Source: B2-G16 sp964528085
Lineage (GTDB): Bacteria > Bipolaricaulota > Bipolaricaulia > UBA7950 > UBA9294
Length of the DNA stretch: 23,274 bases
Direction: 5' to 3'
NCBI GenBank assembly: GCA_964528085.1
Contig: CAZGRE010000022.1
Span: 1 to 23,274, forward strand
The translations under genes were made by a program, and so were the position numbers. The notes under the pieces were generated by a model. It did not search any database, was not told the origin of the DNA, and saw only the letters and a list, made by a program, of their open reading frames with translations. Shown piece after piece: positions 7,330 to 15,255 of this stretch. Within the stretch, counting starts at the first letter, position 1; every line of letters begins with the position of its first letter.

Positions 7330-8322
7330 ATGAAGCGGGAAAGCTGGCGTGTGCTTCGATGGCCGGTCGGTCTCGTGACCTTGTTCCTCCTCCTCGCCGG
7401 CTGCGCCCTGTTCAACCACTCTCCGGTTGCGCAGATTACCGTTGCTGAAGGCTTTCCTCTTGCCGGTGAATCGCCGTTAACCGTCAGGTTCGATGCTTCG
7501 GGATCGAAAGACCCCGATGGCGATGTACTCTCTTACGCATGGGACTTCGGCGATGGCGATACCGGTACCGGTGAAACCATCGAGCATACGTTCGAAGCAG
7601 CGGACGAAACGACCATCTACACCGTAACCCTCACCGTCACCGATGGCCGGGGAGGACGCTCGGTGACCTCACAGAGCATCGAAGTCATCCCCGGAGAGGG
7701 TGCAGAAGGCGAAGGGACCGGGTTTCCCGTAGCCCGGTTGATGGCAGATCGGATCATCGGCGTCTCTCCCCTTACCGTCTCCCTCGACGGGACGGAATCG
7801 ACCGGCGGGAGGGGGAACATCACCGAGTACGACTGGGACTTCGGTGATGGGGAGAAGGGGATCGGCAGGGAGATAAGCCACACGTTCACCCCCGATCAGA
7901 CCGGAAGGTTCACCGTCACCCTGTTCGTATGGAACAGCGAAGGGGATGTCGGCACCGACCAGGTGGAGATCACGGTGATCGTCCCCGATCCCAACCCAGG
8001 GGACGAGGAGCCGGTCGCTGAGGTGGAGGTAGTCGAACTGGTTCAGACGTATGAGTCGACGGCCATGCCGACGATACCCTCTCTATTCGAAGCGACCTTT
8101 AGCCCTTCCGGCTCGTACGCCGACGCCGGGCATGCGATCGAGTACTACGCCTGGGACTTCGGCGACGGAGATCTCCTCGTCGAGACATCGAACACGGACG
8201 TCACCCACGTCTACGAGCTTCGCACCCCGACCCACACCTACGTCGCAAGGCTGACCGTCTACGACGATCAGGGCCTTGAGGGGTCGAGCGTCGTCAACGT
8301 CACTCTGACGGACGAGGACTGA
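7330..8322 (+). CDS. PKD-repeat lipoprotein (three PKD domains)
   Basis: The 330-aa product has a classic lipoprotein signal: basic N-terminus, hydrophobic core and LLAGC with the lipidated Cys at 25. Three PKD domains follow at about 32-120, 132-217 and 228-327, each with WDFGDG (71, 169, 275). Nothing catalytic is attached. AGGAG lies four bases before the ATG. It probably shares a transcript with the PKD gene 84 bp upstream. Its TGA (8320-8322) abuts the complementary stop of the convergent PKD gene with no base between. A structural or adhesive envelope role is inferred from the domain type only. Confidence 0.88.
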   Translation: MKRESWRVLRWPVGLVTLFLLLAGCALFNHSPVAQITVAEGFPLAGESPLTVRFDASGSKDPDGDVLSYAWDFGDGDTGTGETIEHTFEAADETTIYTVTLTVTDGRGGRSVTSQSIEVIPGEGAEGEGTGFPVARLMADRIIGVSPLTVSLDGTESTGGRGNITEYDWDFGDGEKGIGREISHTFTPDQTGRFTVTLFVWNSEGDVGTDQVEITVIVPDPNPGDEEPVAEVEVVELVQTYESTAMPTIPSLFEATFSPSGSYADAGHAIEYYAWDFGDGDLLVETSNTDVTHVYELRTPTHTYVARLTVYDDQGLEGSSVVNVTLTDED

Positions 8323-8958
8323 TCACCCGCAGGTATCGCAACCCGCGACGTAGATCGTCCTGCTCGTCGAGCTGCTTCCGCCGTCTTCGTCGACCACGGT
8401 GAGGGTGACGACCGGTCTCCAGCCGCTCCCGTGCGCCGAGGTGTAGGAGTGCTCGACGATCATTCCCTCCCCGCTCGTCCCGTCCCCGAACGACCAGATG
8501 TACTGAACTATCTCCCCGTCAGGGTCGTAGGAGTCAGAACCGTCGAAACGGACTGGTTGGTTCACGCCGACCCAATACTTGCTGACTTCAAAAGACGCCA
8601 CCGGAAGCCGGTTCAACGCCTCGACCGTCTTCGTCCGTAAGCCGGTCTTCCCGGCCGAGTCGGTGACGGTGAGGGTGACGGCGTAGACCCCCTTCTCGGT
8701 GAACGTGTGCTCGACCACGACCCCGCTCGCTGTACCACCGTCGTCGAAGTCCCATTCGTATGAGATGATCGCCCCGTTCGGGCTGTGCGAGCCGCTCGCA
8801 TCGAACGTCACATCGAGCGGGGGATAGTCGAACCGCGGGCTCGCCGTGAAATCGGCGATCGGGAGCCTCCCTCCGATGCAGCCGGAGAGAAGGATCAGGA
8901 TGGATAACACCGGAACGAGTGAAGCCACCTTATTCAGCCCTCTTCTTCTGTTATCCAT
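8323..8958 (-). CDS. PKD-repeat lipoprotein (two PKD domains), coupled to the Lon-like protease gene
   Basis: ATG at 8958 is chosen over an upstream in-frame start at 9021 because it has a strong AGGAGGAGG just upstream and gives a proper lipoprotein signal (LLSGC, Cys27). The 211-aa product carries PKD domains at about 33-115 (variant WDFDDG at 69) and 118-205 (WSFGDG at 155). It ends in a short tail with a CDTC pair (207-210). The first eight bases (8951-8958) overlap the end of the protease gene, so it is translated as the second gene of that operon. Coupling suggests a shared envelope role or shared regulation, but the protease is predicted cytoplasmic, so a direct functional link is unproven. 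Confidence 0.85.
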   Translation of the reverse strand: MDNRRRGLNKVASLVPVLSILILLSGCIGGRLPIADFTASPRFDYPPLDVTFDASGSHSPNGAIISYEWDFDDGGTASGVVVEHTFTEKGVYAVTLTVTDSAGKTGLRTKTVEALNRLPVASFEVSKYWVGVNQPVRFDGSDSYDPDGEIVQYIWSFGDGTSGEGMIVEHSYTSAHGSGWRPVVTLTVVDEDGGSSSTSRTIYVAGCDTCG

Positions 8959-11374
8959 CGTTCTCCTCCTCCTTTTCACCCTCAGCCTCCCCTTCCTTCT
9001 CCACCGCCTTTCGGAACTCATCGAGCCGGGCGGCGACGCGGCCGAAGACGCTGTTCTTCGGGTATGTCCCGTCCTTCCTCTTCTTTCCTGCCGGTACGCC
9101 GGTCAGGATCTCGATCCCCTCCTCGACGGTCGAGATCGGGTAGATGTGGAACTTCCCCGCGGCGACGGCGTCGACGACCTCCTGGGAGAGCATCAGGTTC
9201 TCCACGTTCGCCTCCGGGATCAGGACCCCCTGATCGCCGGTCAGCCCCTTCTCCCGGCAGACGCGGAAGAACCCCTCGATCTTCTCGTTCACCCCGCCGA
9301 TCGGCTGGATCTGGCCCTTCTGGTTGACCGAACCGGTGACGGCTATCCCCTGCTTTATCGGAAGGTCGGCGAGGGCGGAGAGGATCGCATAGAGCTCGGT
9401 GCTCGACGCGCTGTCCCCGTCGATCATCGAGTAGCTCTGCTCGAACGCAAGGCTCGCCGAGAACGAGAGCGGCTTCTCGCTTGCGAACCGCTCGCCGAGG
9501 AACCCCTTCAGGATCATTATCCCCTTGGTGTGGGTCTTCCCGCCGAGCTTCGCCTCGCGCTCGATGTCGACGATCCCCGCTTTCCCGGCGTGTACGCTCG
9601 CCGTGATCCTCGATGGCTTCCCGAACGCGTAATCCCCCATCTGGAGTACGGCGAGCCCGTTCACCTGACCGGGTTTCTCCCCTTCGGTGTCGACGAAGAT
9701 GAACCCGCGCGCGATCATCTCACGGATCTTCTCATCGATCCGATCGTGCCGATAGTCGCGCTTCTCGAGTGCCCGCTTCACGTGCTCGGCGCTGACCGCG
9801 CTCGCCCCATCGGTCTTTGCCCAGTAGGAGGCCTCCTTGACGATCGAGACGAGGTTCCCGAACTGGCAGGAGAGCTTCTTCCGATCCCCGGCGAGCTCGA
9901 CCGAGTACTCGACCAGCTCGGCGACGCCGGTCGGGTCGAACGGGAGGATCCCCGGGTCCTGCGCGTGGCAGGCGCTGACGAACCGGGCGAGGTCGGCCAC
10001 CCTCTCCTCCGTCCGTTCCATCTCGGTTCCGAAGTCGGCCTTGACGTTGAACAGCTTGGAGAAGTCCTCGTCGTAGTAGTGGAGGAGCTCGTAGATCTCG
10101 GGGCTGCCGATGATGATCAGCTTGATCCGGAACGGGACCGGCTCCGGGCGGAGCCCCTCGGTCGTCGAGTAGCCGAGCATCTGCCATGGGTCCTCGATCC
10201 TGATCTCGCGGCGCTTGATCGCGATCTTCAGCGCCTCCCAGCTTATCCCAAGCCGGAACAGGTTGTTCGCGTCGAGTACGAGGTAGCCACCGTTCGCCCG
10301 ATGGAGCGACCCCGGCTTGATCATCGTGAAGTCGGTGACCGCGACCCCCATCTGCACCCGCCGCTCGATCGTCCCGAACAGGTTCGGATAGGTGGCGTTC
10401 TGCTCGACGATCACCGGCGCCCCCTCGGTCTGGGAATTGTCGACGAGGACGTTCACCGAGTAGCGCTTGAACGGGTCCTGCTGCGGGATCGGGAACGGGA
10501 ACGGGGCCTTCTTCGCTCCCGCGTTCTGGAAGTCGTCCAGGTTCTCCACGATGTCGTTTCTCACCGCATCGAGGAAGTCGAGGACCTTGGTCAGGCCCTC
10601 GTAATGGCGCTTGAGCTGCGCGAAGTGCGGCTCGATCATGAACAGGACCGCTTCCTTCGCCAATTTTTTGATCTCCGCCTCCCTCTCCTCGTCGAGCCGC
10701 GCGATCTCCTGCAGGTGCTCCTGGATCAGGGACTGCACCTCGCTCTGCCGCTCGCGGATCTCGTCGCGCTTCTCCTGGGGGAGGGCGTCGTACTCCTCCT
10801 GGCTGAGCGGCTCCCCGTTCTCGCGCAACGGGAGGGTGTTTATCCCGATCGGCGTCCGCTGGATCGCGAACCCGAGCTTCCGCGAGCGGGACTCCATCTC
10901 CTCGAGGAGGGCGGCGCGCTTCTCGCCGTAGCGCTCGTTTATCCGCTTGCTCCGCGCCTTGAACTCGTCCGATTCGAACAGCTTCGGGATCTCCCGGCGG
11001 AGCCGCTTGATATGCTGTTCGAGGTCGCTCTTCAGCCGGGGCCCCTTCCCTGCCGGGAGCTCGAGGTAGCGCGGGCTGTAGGGGTTCTCGAAGTTATGCA
11101 CATAACAGAGATCGGGTGGCTTCGGCTCGGTCGCGCTCGCCCGGCCCAGGAAGTGCTCGACGGCGGAGAGCTTCCCCGTCCCCGGGCCGCCGGCGACATA
11201 GATGTTGTAGCGGTTCTTCGTGTCCTTGATCCCGAGGCCGAGCTTCAGGGCGGTGACCGCCCTCTCCTGCCCGATGATCCGATCGAGCGGCTCGAGCTGC
11301 GCCGTCGTCTCGAAGTCGAAGCCGGACGGATCGCATGTATATCGAAGGTCGCTTGCGGCAAGTTCCTTGACCAT
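8951..11374 (-). CDS. LonB-like ATP-dependent protease (S16 family, COG1067 type)
   Basis: The 807-aa protein combines an AAA+ module with a C-terminal Lon-type serine protease domain. The N-terminus has the RIIGQERAV motif (32-40) and Walker A GGPGTGK (62-68). A long charged, coiled-coil-prone insertion (about 115-290) follows, then a Walker-B-like YLVLDANNL (364-372). The S16 domain spans about 555-760. Catalytic Ser655 sits in DGDSAS, and Lys698 in PIGGVNEK. The lack of a Lon N-domain places it with the COG1067 Lon-like proteins rather than classical LonA. There is no signal peptide or membrane helix, so it should be cytoplasmic and degrade misfolded or regulatory proteins using ATP. AAGGAGG lies five bases before the ATG. 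A PKD lipoprotein gene overlaps its stop by eight bases. Confidence 0.9.
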   Translation of the reverse strand: MVKELAASDLRYTCDPSGFDFETTAQLEPLDRIIGQERAVTALKLGLGIKDTKNRYNIYVAGGPGTGKLSAVEHFLGRASATEPKPPDLCYVHNFENPYSPRYLELPAGKGPRLKSDLEQHIKRLRREIPKLFESDEFKARSKRINERYGEKRAALLEEMESRSRKLGFAIQRTPIGINTLPLRENGEPLSQEEYDALPQEKRDEIRERQSEVQSLIQEHLQEIARLDEEREAEIKKLAKEAVLFMIEPHFAQLKRHYEGLTKVLDFLDAVRNDIVENLDDFQNAGAKKAPFPFPIPQQDPFKRYSVNVLVDNSQTEGAPVIVEQNATYPNLFGTIERRVQMGVAVTDFTMIKPGSLHRANGGYLVLDANNLFRLGISWEALKIAIKRREIRIEDPWQMLGYSTTEGLRPEPVPFRIKLIIIGSPEIYELLHYYDEDFSKLFNVKADFGTEMERTEERVADLARFVSACHAQDPGILPFDPTGVAELVEYSVELAGDRKKLSCQFGNLVSIVKEASYWAKTDGASAVSAEHVKRALEKRDYRHDRIDEKIREMIARGFIFVDTEGEKPGQVNGLAVLQMGDYAFGKPSRITASVHAGKAGIVDIEREAKLGGKTHTKGIMILKGFLGERFASEKPLSFSASLAFEQSYSMIDGDSASSTELYAILSALADLPIKQGIAVTGSVNQKGQIQPIGGVNEKIEGFFRVCREKGLTGDQGVLIPEANVENLMLSQEVVDAVAAGKFHIYPISTVEEGIEILTGVPAGKKRKDGTYPKNSVFGRVAARLDEFRKAVEKEGEAEGEKEEENDG

Positions 11375-11396
11375 CCTCGCCTCCTTGGCCTAGGAT
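11367..11396 (+). promoter_or_regulatory. Promoter of the phospholipase-D-like gene
   Basis: TTGACC (11367-11372) is followed after 18 bases by TAGGAT (11391-11396). The predicted start near 11403 is only a few bases before the ATG at 11407, implying a leaderless or nearly leaderless message. This agrees with the absence of a good ribosome binding site there. Confidence 0.45.
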
Positions 11397-11424
11397 TCTA
11401 GCGCAGATGAAGCGGTGTATTCAA
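11395..11424 (-). promoter_or_regulatory. Promoter of the Lon-like protease operon
   Basis: On the minus strand TTGAAT (complement of 11419-11424) is followed after 18 bases by TAGAAT (complement of 11395-11400). Transcription would start near 11388, leaving a short leader with AAGGAGG. Its -10 box overlaps the -10 of the divergent promoter, and its -35 lies inside the phospholipase-D-like coding sequence. Confidence 0.5.
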
Positions 11425-12489
11425 TCCTGGATTGGGCTCGCTTTGATCCTCTTTGCCTTGGCGATCGGCGCATCGGCCGAGGAGACGCTCGTCGAGCCGC
11501 TGATCGACCGGCCAGGATCCTGCAATTATTGTGCGGCGATACGTTCCGCGTTCGCACGGGCGGAGGGTTCGATCGACATCCTCCTCGCCGATGCCCAGCT
11601 CGAGGAGAATCCGCTCATCCCTTACCTCCTCGATGCAAGAAGCCGCGGTGTTTCGGTCCGCGTCCTCCTCGACCGAAGCGACTGGTCCTCGTCGATCACC
11701 CGGAAGAACCGCCCGACGATCGATTACCTGACATCGCATGGGATCGATGCGCGGTTCGACGACCCGAGCGTCACGACGCACGCCAAGCTCGTCATCATCG
11801 ACCGGCGCGAGGTGATCCTCGGGTCGATGAACTGGAACAGATATGCCCTCACCGATCAGGAGCAGGCGGATGTCAGGGTCGCTGACCCCCGGGTCGGGGA
11901 GGCGTTCGCCGCGTATTTCGACCTTTTGTGGGAAGGGAGGTTCAAGGCCGGGCGTGTCGCGGTCGATCTCGATCTTCCGAAGGAGAGGATCCCGACGATC
12001 GTCCCCCTCCCGGATGGGGACGGGCTCACCGTCTACGCCTCGTTCCTCCTCGATCTGATCCCGCAGGCGGCAACCTCGGTTCACATCGTCCTCTACCGGA
12101 TGAGCTACTACCCCGGCTACTGGGAGAGCACGACGAACAGGCTCCTCGATTCCCTCATAGACGCTGCCTCCCGCGGGTTGGACGTCCGCGTCCTTCTCGA
12201 TGACTGCAGCTTCTATCCCGAATCGGCAGAGGCGAACCTCGCCGCGGCGATCTATTTAAACGTGCACGGGATCGAGGTCAGGTTCGACTCGCCGAGCGAG
12301 ACGACGCACGCCAAGCTCGTCCTGATCGACGGGGAGAGCGTCGTCCTCGGCTCGACGAACTGGAACTACTACTCGATCGAGAAGAACGTCGAGGCGAACA
12401 TCGCCCTCCTTCACATCCCTCCGGTCGCCTCGGTCTACGAGGCGTACTTCGAGACCCTCTGGAGGGAAGGGAGGCCGATCGGCCAGTAG
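11407..12489 (+). CDS. Secreted phospholipase-D-like protein with two HKD motifs
   Basis: The 360-aa product has a signal peptide (hydrophobic 8-22, cut after ASA at 24). Two PLD-superfamily half-domains follow, each with a complete HxK(x4)D motif: His125/Lys127/Asp132 followed by GSMNW (139-143), and His301/Lys303/Asp308 followed by GSTNW (315-319). Two HKD halves form one active site that cleaves phosphodiesters through a phospho-histidine. Family members include phospholipases, cardiolipin synthases and nucleases. Without the transmembrane helices of cardiolipin synthase, a secreted or periplasmic nuclease or phospholipase is more likely, but the substrate cannot be read from sequence. The start lacks a clear binding site and is only 32 bp from the divergent protease start. 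Confidence 0.87.
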   Translation: MKRCIQSWIGLALILFALAIGASAEETLVEPLIDRPGSCNYCAAIRSAFARAEGSIDILLADAQLEENPLIPYLLDARSRGVSVRVLLDRSDWSSSITRKNRPTIDYLTSHGIDARFDDPSVTTHAKLVIIDRREVILGSMNWNRYALTDQEQADVRVADPRVGEAFAAYFDLLWEGRFKAGRVAVDLDLPKERIPTIVPLPDGDGLTVYASFLLDLIPQAATSVHIVLYRMSYYPGYWESTTNRLLDSLIDAASRGLDVRVLLDDCSFYPESAEANLAAAIYLNVHGIEVRFDSPSETTHAKLVLIDGESVVLGSTNWNYYSIEKNVEANIALLHIPPVASVYEAYFETLWREGRPIGQ

Positions 12490-12491
12490 GC

Positions 12492-12821
12492 CTAGTGATC
12501 CTCTTTCGGGTTCCCCCATTCGATCTTCCCGGTCCAGTAGTCGAACCTAAGCGGGAGGATCATCGAGCCGTCGGCCGAAAGGGAGATCGGTATCGCCCCT
12601 CCGTCCGCCCCGGTTGTAACGAGATGGACCGTCCCCGGCATCGTGAGGGAGACAGCCTCGGGCATCGTAAGCTCGATTCTGTCGTACATCCCGACGAGCT
12701 CGACCCTTCCTGTGTGCTCGATGTGGAGCCCATTCCGGGAGATGTCGACGAGGACCGCGAGGATCCCGGCAAGGAGGAGGGTGACGACGGCGAGGCTCAC
12801 CCATTGGATCGTTCTGTTCAT
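12492..12821 (-). CDS. Small membrane-anchored protein next to NfeD, unknown function
   Basis: The 109-aa product has one N-terminal membrane helix (about 8-26) and a soluble beta-rich remainder, probably facing the periplasm or exterior. A short internal repetition is visible: LTMPEAVSL (51-59) and LTMPGTVHL (59-67). AAAGGAG lies four bases before the ATG. It starts 19 bp after the stop of the NfeD-type protease gene on the same strand and is probably its operon partner, perhaps a substrate, regulator or scaffold. I do not recognise the family. Its stop lies 2 bp from the stop of the convergent phospholipase-D-like gene. Confidence 0.75.
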   Translation of the reverse strand: MNRTIQWVSLAVVTLLLAGILAVLVDISRNGLHIEHTGRVELVGMYDRIELTMPEAVSLTMPGTVHLVTTGADGGAIPISLSADGSMILPLRFDYWTGKIEWGNPKEDH

Positions 12822-12840
12822 CGCTCTCCTTTCCTTGAGA

Positions 12841-14121
12841 TCATACCCTCTGGACGATCAGGGTTCCGCCCTCGATCCGCTCGACGACGACCTCAATCCC
12901 GCTCGGGATCCGGCCGGAGAGGGAACGGGCCCTCCAGTACTCCCCGTTTATGAACACGGTCCCGTCCGGGTTGAGCTCGCGGCGGACGACCCCCTTCTTC
13001 CCGACTAGGGCCTCCTTTCCGGTCACGACCGGCTTTCTCTGGATCAAGAGCCCCTTTGATATCACGAACGCGAACAGCCCGGTCGTCACCCCCACGACGG
13101 CGATGATCGTCCCCCAGGAGAGGCCGACGGCCCGATCCGGGATGTCGAACAGGGTGAACGATCCTGCGAGGAGGGAGACGACCCCTCCCCCGGTCAGTAT
13201 CCCGTTCGTCGGGGTGAACGCGTCGAGGACGATCAGGCCGATCCCGAACAGGATGAGGACGACCCCTACGACGTTCACCGGGAGGATCTGAAGCCCGAAC
13301 AGGGCGAGGAGGAGGCAGACCCCGCCGGCGGCGAGGCCGAATCCTATCCCCGGATGGAAGAACTCGTAGATCAGCCCGTAGAGGCCGAGGATGAACAGGA
13401 TGTAGACGAGGTTCGGATCGGCGAGGAGAGAGAGGAGCCGCTCGCGGAGGGTCGGTTTGATCGTCATCACATTCGCCCCTTCCGTACTCAGGATCCTTCC
13501 ATCGGGAAGCTCGTATCCATCGAGCTTTTCAAGGAGATCATCGAGGTCCTCGGCGATTAGGTCGATCACCCCGTTTGTGAGCGCCTCCTGCGCGCTCAAC
13601 GCGCTCGATTCGAGGACCGACTTCTCGGCCCATTCGACGTTCCTCCCCCGCCTCTCCGCGATCGAGCGGGCGAACGCAGCGGCGTCGTTCGCCGCCTTCT
13701 CGGTCTCGGTCGATCCCTCCTCGCCTTGCGAGCTTCCGATCAGCCCGACCGGATGGGCAGCACCGATGTTCGTCCCCGGCGCCATCGCTGCGATGTCGGC
13801 GGCGATCGTGATGAACGTTCCCGCCGATGCCGCACGCGCCCCCTTAGGGAAGACGAATACGGCGATCGGGACCGGAGAGGAGAGCTCGGCCGATACGATG
13901 TCGCGCATCGATCCCTCGAGCCCTCCCGGGGTGTCGAGCTCGATCACAATCAACGGGGCCCCGACCGACTCGCCCTCCTCGATCCCGCGCAAGAGGTAGT
14001 CGCGGCTTATCGGGTTTATCGACCCAGAGATGGTGAGACGGACGATCGGTGCCGATGACAAACCCAGCCCGAGAAAGACCACCAATACAAGTGCGATCGG
14101 TAAGAAGAGCCCTTTCCTCAT
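12841..14121 (-). CDS. nfeD: NfeD/STOPP-type membrane-bound ClpP-class serine protease
   Basis: ATG at 14121 is chosen because it gives a normal signal peptide (RKGLFLPIAL, hydrophobic to about 22); an in-frame TTG at 14148 has no binding site. The 426-aa protein shows the long-form NfeD layout (COG1030). A ClpP-like protease domain spans about 27-200, with nucleophile Ser99 in RAASAG and probable general base Lys142 in EKAANDAAA, about 40 residues on as in the Ser-Lys dyad of PH1510-N. Four to five membrane helices follow (about 236-358). An OB-fold NfeD domain (about 363-426) ends the protein. The family acts with stomatin/SPFH proteins in membrane quality control; no stomatin gene is in this window. 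A 109-aa membrane protein gene follows after 19 bp. Confidence 0.9.
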   Translation of the reverse strand: MRKGLFLPIALVLVVFLGLGLSSAPIVRLTISGSINPISRDYLLRGIEEGESVGAPLIVIELDTPGGLEGSMRDIVSAELSSPVPIAVFVFPKGARAASAGTFITIAADIAAMAPGTNIGAAHPVGLIGSSQGEEGSTETEKAANDAAAFARSIAERRGRNVEWAEKSVLESSALSAQEALTNGVIDLIAEDLDDLLEKLDGYELPDGRILSTEGANVMTIKPTLRERLLSLLADPNLVYILFILGLYGLIYEFFHPGIGFGLAAGGVCLLLALFGLQILPVNVVGVVLILFGIGLIVLDAFTPTNGILTGGGVVSLLAGSFTLFDIPDRAVGLSWGTIIAVVGVTTGLFAFVISKGLLIQRKPVVTGKEALVGKKGVVRRELNPDGTVFINGEYWRARSLSGRIPSGIEVVVERIEGGTLIVQRV

Positions 14122-14318
14122 CGTCTCAACTTTTAGGAGAGAGTCCAACGAGGACAGGGGGGCGAGCTGCTAAAGGTGGGGGTCGTTTCATTCCTTCCGC
14201 TCCTTCGTTTCGATTCTCTAACCCGGTCGACAGGGCGACTAGTTGATCCCCTCCGTCGATTGAGCCATCACCAGTATAGGGCGATCGCCCCCTGCGACAA
14301 GATTTAACCGGGAAGAGA

Positions 14319-14348
14319 GCGACAGGTTCCATATCTTGCGGGTACAAT
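14319..14348 (+). promoter_or_regulatory. Possible promoter of the first EamA transporter gene
   Basis: TACAAT (14343-14348) is a good -10 box. GCGACA (14319-14324), 18 bases upstream, is a partial -35. The predicted start near 14355 gives a leader of about 30 nt. I see nothing else definite between the divergent starts at 14121 and 14386. Confidence 0.4.
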
Positions 14349-14385
14349 CGCAGATCGTCGTTCAGGGATCGGGATCGGAGGGCGG

Positions 14386-15255
14386 ATGGGTATTGCAGCG
14401 ATTCTTCTTACGCTCGGGGCGGCCCTCTCGTGGGCGCTCACCTCGGTTCTGATGAAGCTCGGCCTTCAGCGGATGAGCAAGGTCGGGTTCGCCGCGATCC
14501 GGCCGTGGATGGGCCTTCTGTTCATCGTTCCCTACGCCTTCCTGACGAAAGGGTTTCAGTTCGGTTCGCCCCGGCTGATCCTCGTTGCGATCGCAGGCAG
14601 CCTCATAAACGCGTTTCTGGGGACGGCCCTCTTCTACTACGCGATCTCCACCGGCCCGCTCCATCGCGCCTCGATCCTTTCGAACACGAGCCCGTTCTGG
14701 GGTGTCGTAAGCGCGGTCATCGTCCTCGGCGAGCCGCCGAGCCCTGTCTCATTCGTCGCCGCCGGGTCTGTCATCCTCGGTGCCTACCTGATGTTCGACA
14801 GGAAGGGTGACCCTGCCGATCGGCGGATCCTCCCGATCATCGCCGCCCTCGGCGCCGGAGCGCTGTGGGGGTTCGCCTCCGCCGTTCCGACGAAGTACTG
14901 CCTCGAAGGGGGAATGAGCCCGATCGCCTATCAGCTCCTCTTCGCCGGCTCGGCCGGGATCTGGTGGGGGCTCGCCGTCCTCCCCGGCCTGATCAAGCGG
15001 CGGATCACCGTCACGCGCTCCGGGGTTTCGATCGCGCTCCTCTCCGCGTTCTTCGGGTATTTCGCCGGCTGGGTCCTTTGGCTGACCGCGCTCCGTGGCG
15101 CGCCGGCGAGCCTCCTCTCCCCGATATCAGGGACGAGCGTCCTGTTCACGGTACTGATGAGCGTCCTCTTTCTCGGGGAGCGGTTGACGGTCCGGACGGC
15201 GATCGGTGGTCTGTTCGTATTCGCCGCCGTGATCCTCGTCTCCCTGTTCGGCTAG
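14386..15255 (+). CDS. EamA/DMT-family transporter
   Basis: The 289-aa protein is almost entirely hydrophobic, with about ten membrane helices in two homologous halves (about 1-140 and 145-289). This is the standard length and two-EamA-repeat layout of drug/metabolite transporters. Typical features are a helix-one segment ending in an early Lys (LTSVLMKLGL), small-residue-rich helices, and YAIS and LGE segments at the end of each half. Substrates in this superfamily range from amino acids to nucleotides and metabolites and cannot be predicted here. GGAGG (14377-14381) precedes the ATG. Its TAG overlaps the stop of the convergent PKD lipoprotein gene by four bases (CTAG). Confidence 0.85.
   Translation: MGIAAILLTLGAALSWALTSVLMKLGLQRMSKVGFAAIRPWMGLLFIVPYAFLTKGFQFGSPRLILVAIAGSLINAFLGTALFYYAISTGPLHRASILSNTSPFWGVVSAVIVLGEPPSPVSFVAAGSVILGAYLMFDRKGDPADRRILPIIAALGAGALWGFASAVPTKYCLEGGMSPIAYQLLFAGSAGIWWGLAVLPGLIKRRITVTRSGVSIALLSAFFGYFAGWVLWLTALRGAPASLLSPISGTSVLFTVLMSVLFLGERLTVRTAIGGLFVFAAVILVSLFG

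Noticed and set aside
8846..11401. An 851-codon open frame on the plus strand opposite the Lon-like protease
   Set aside because: It mirrors the protease gene codon for codon in a GC-rich sequence. Its translation is Leu/Asp/Arg/Glu/Val-rich with no domain, while the minus strand encodes an intact AAA+/S16 protease.
11398..12084. A 228-codon minus-strand open frame opposite the phospholipase-D-like gene
   Set aside because: Shadow of a gene with both HKD motifs intact on the plus strand; no binding site or domain.
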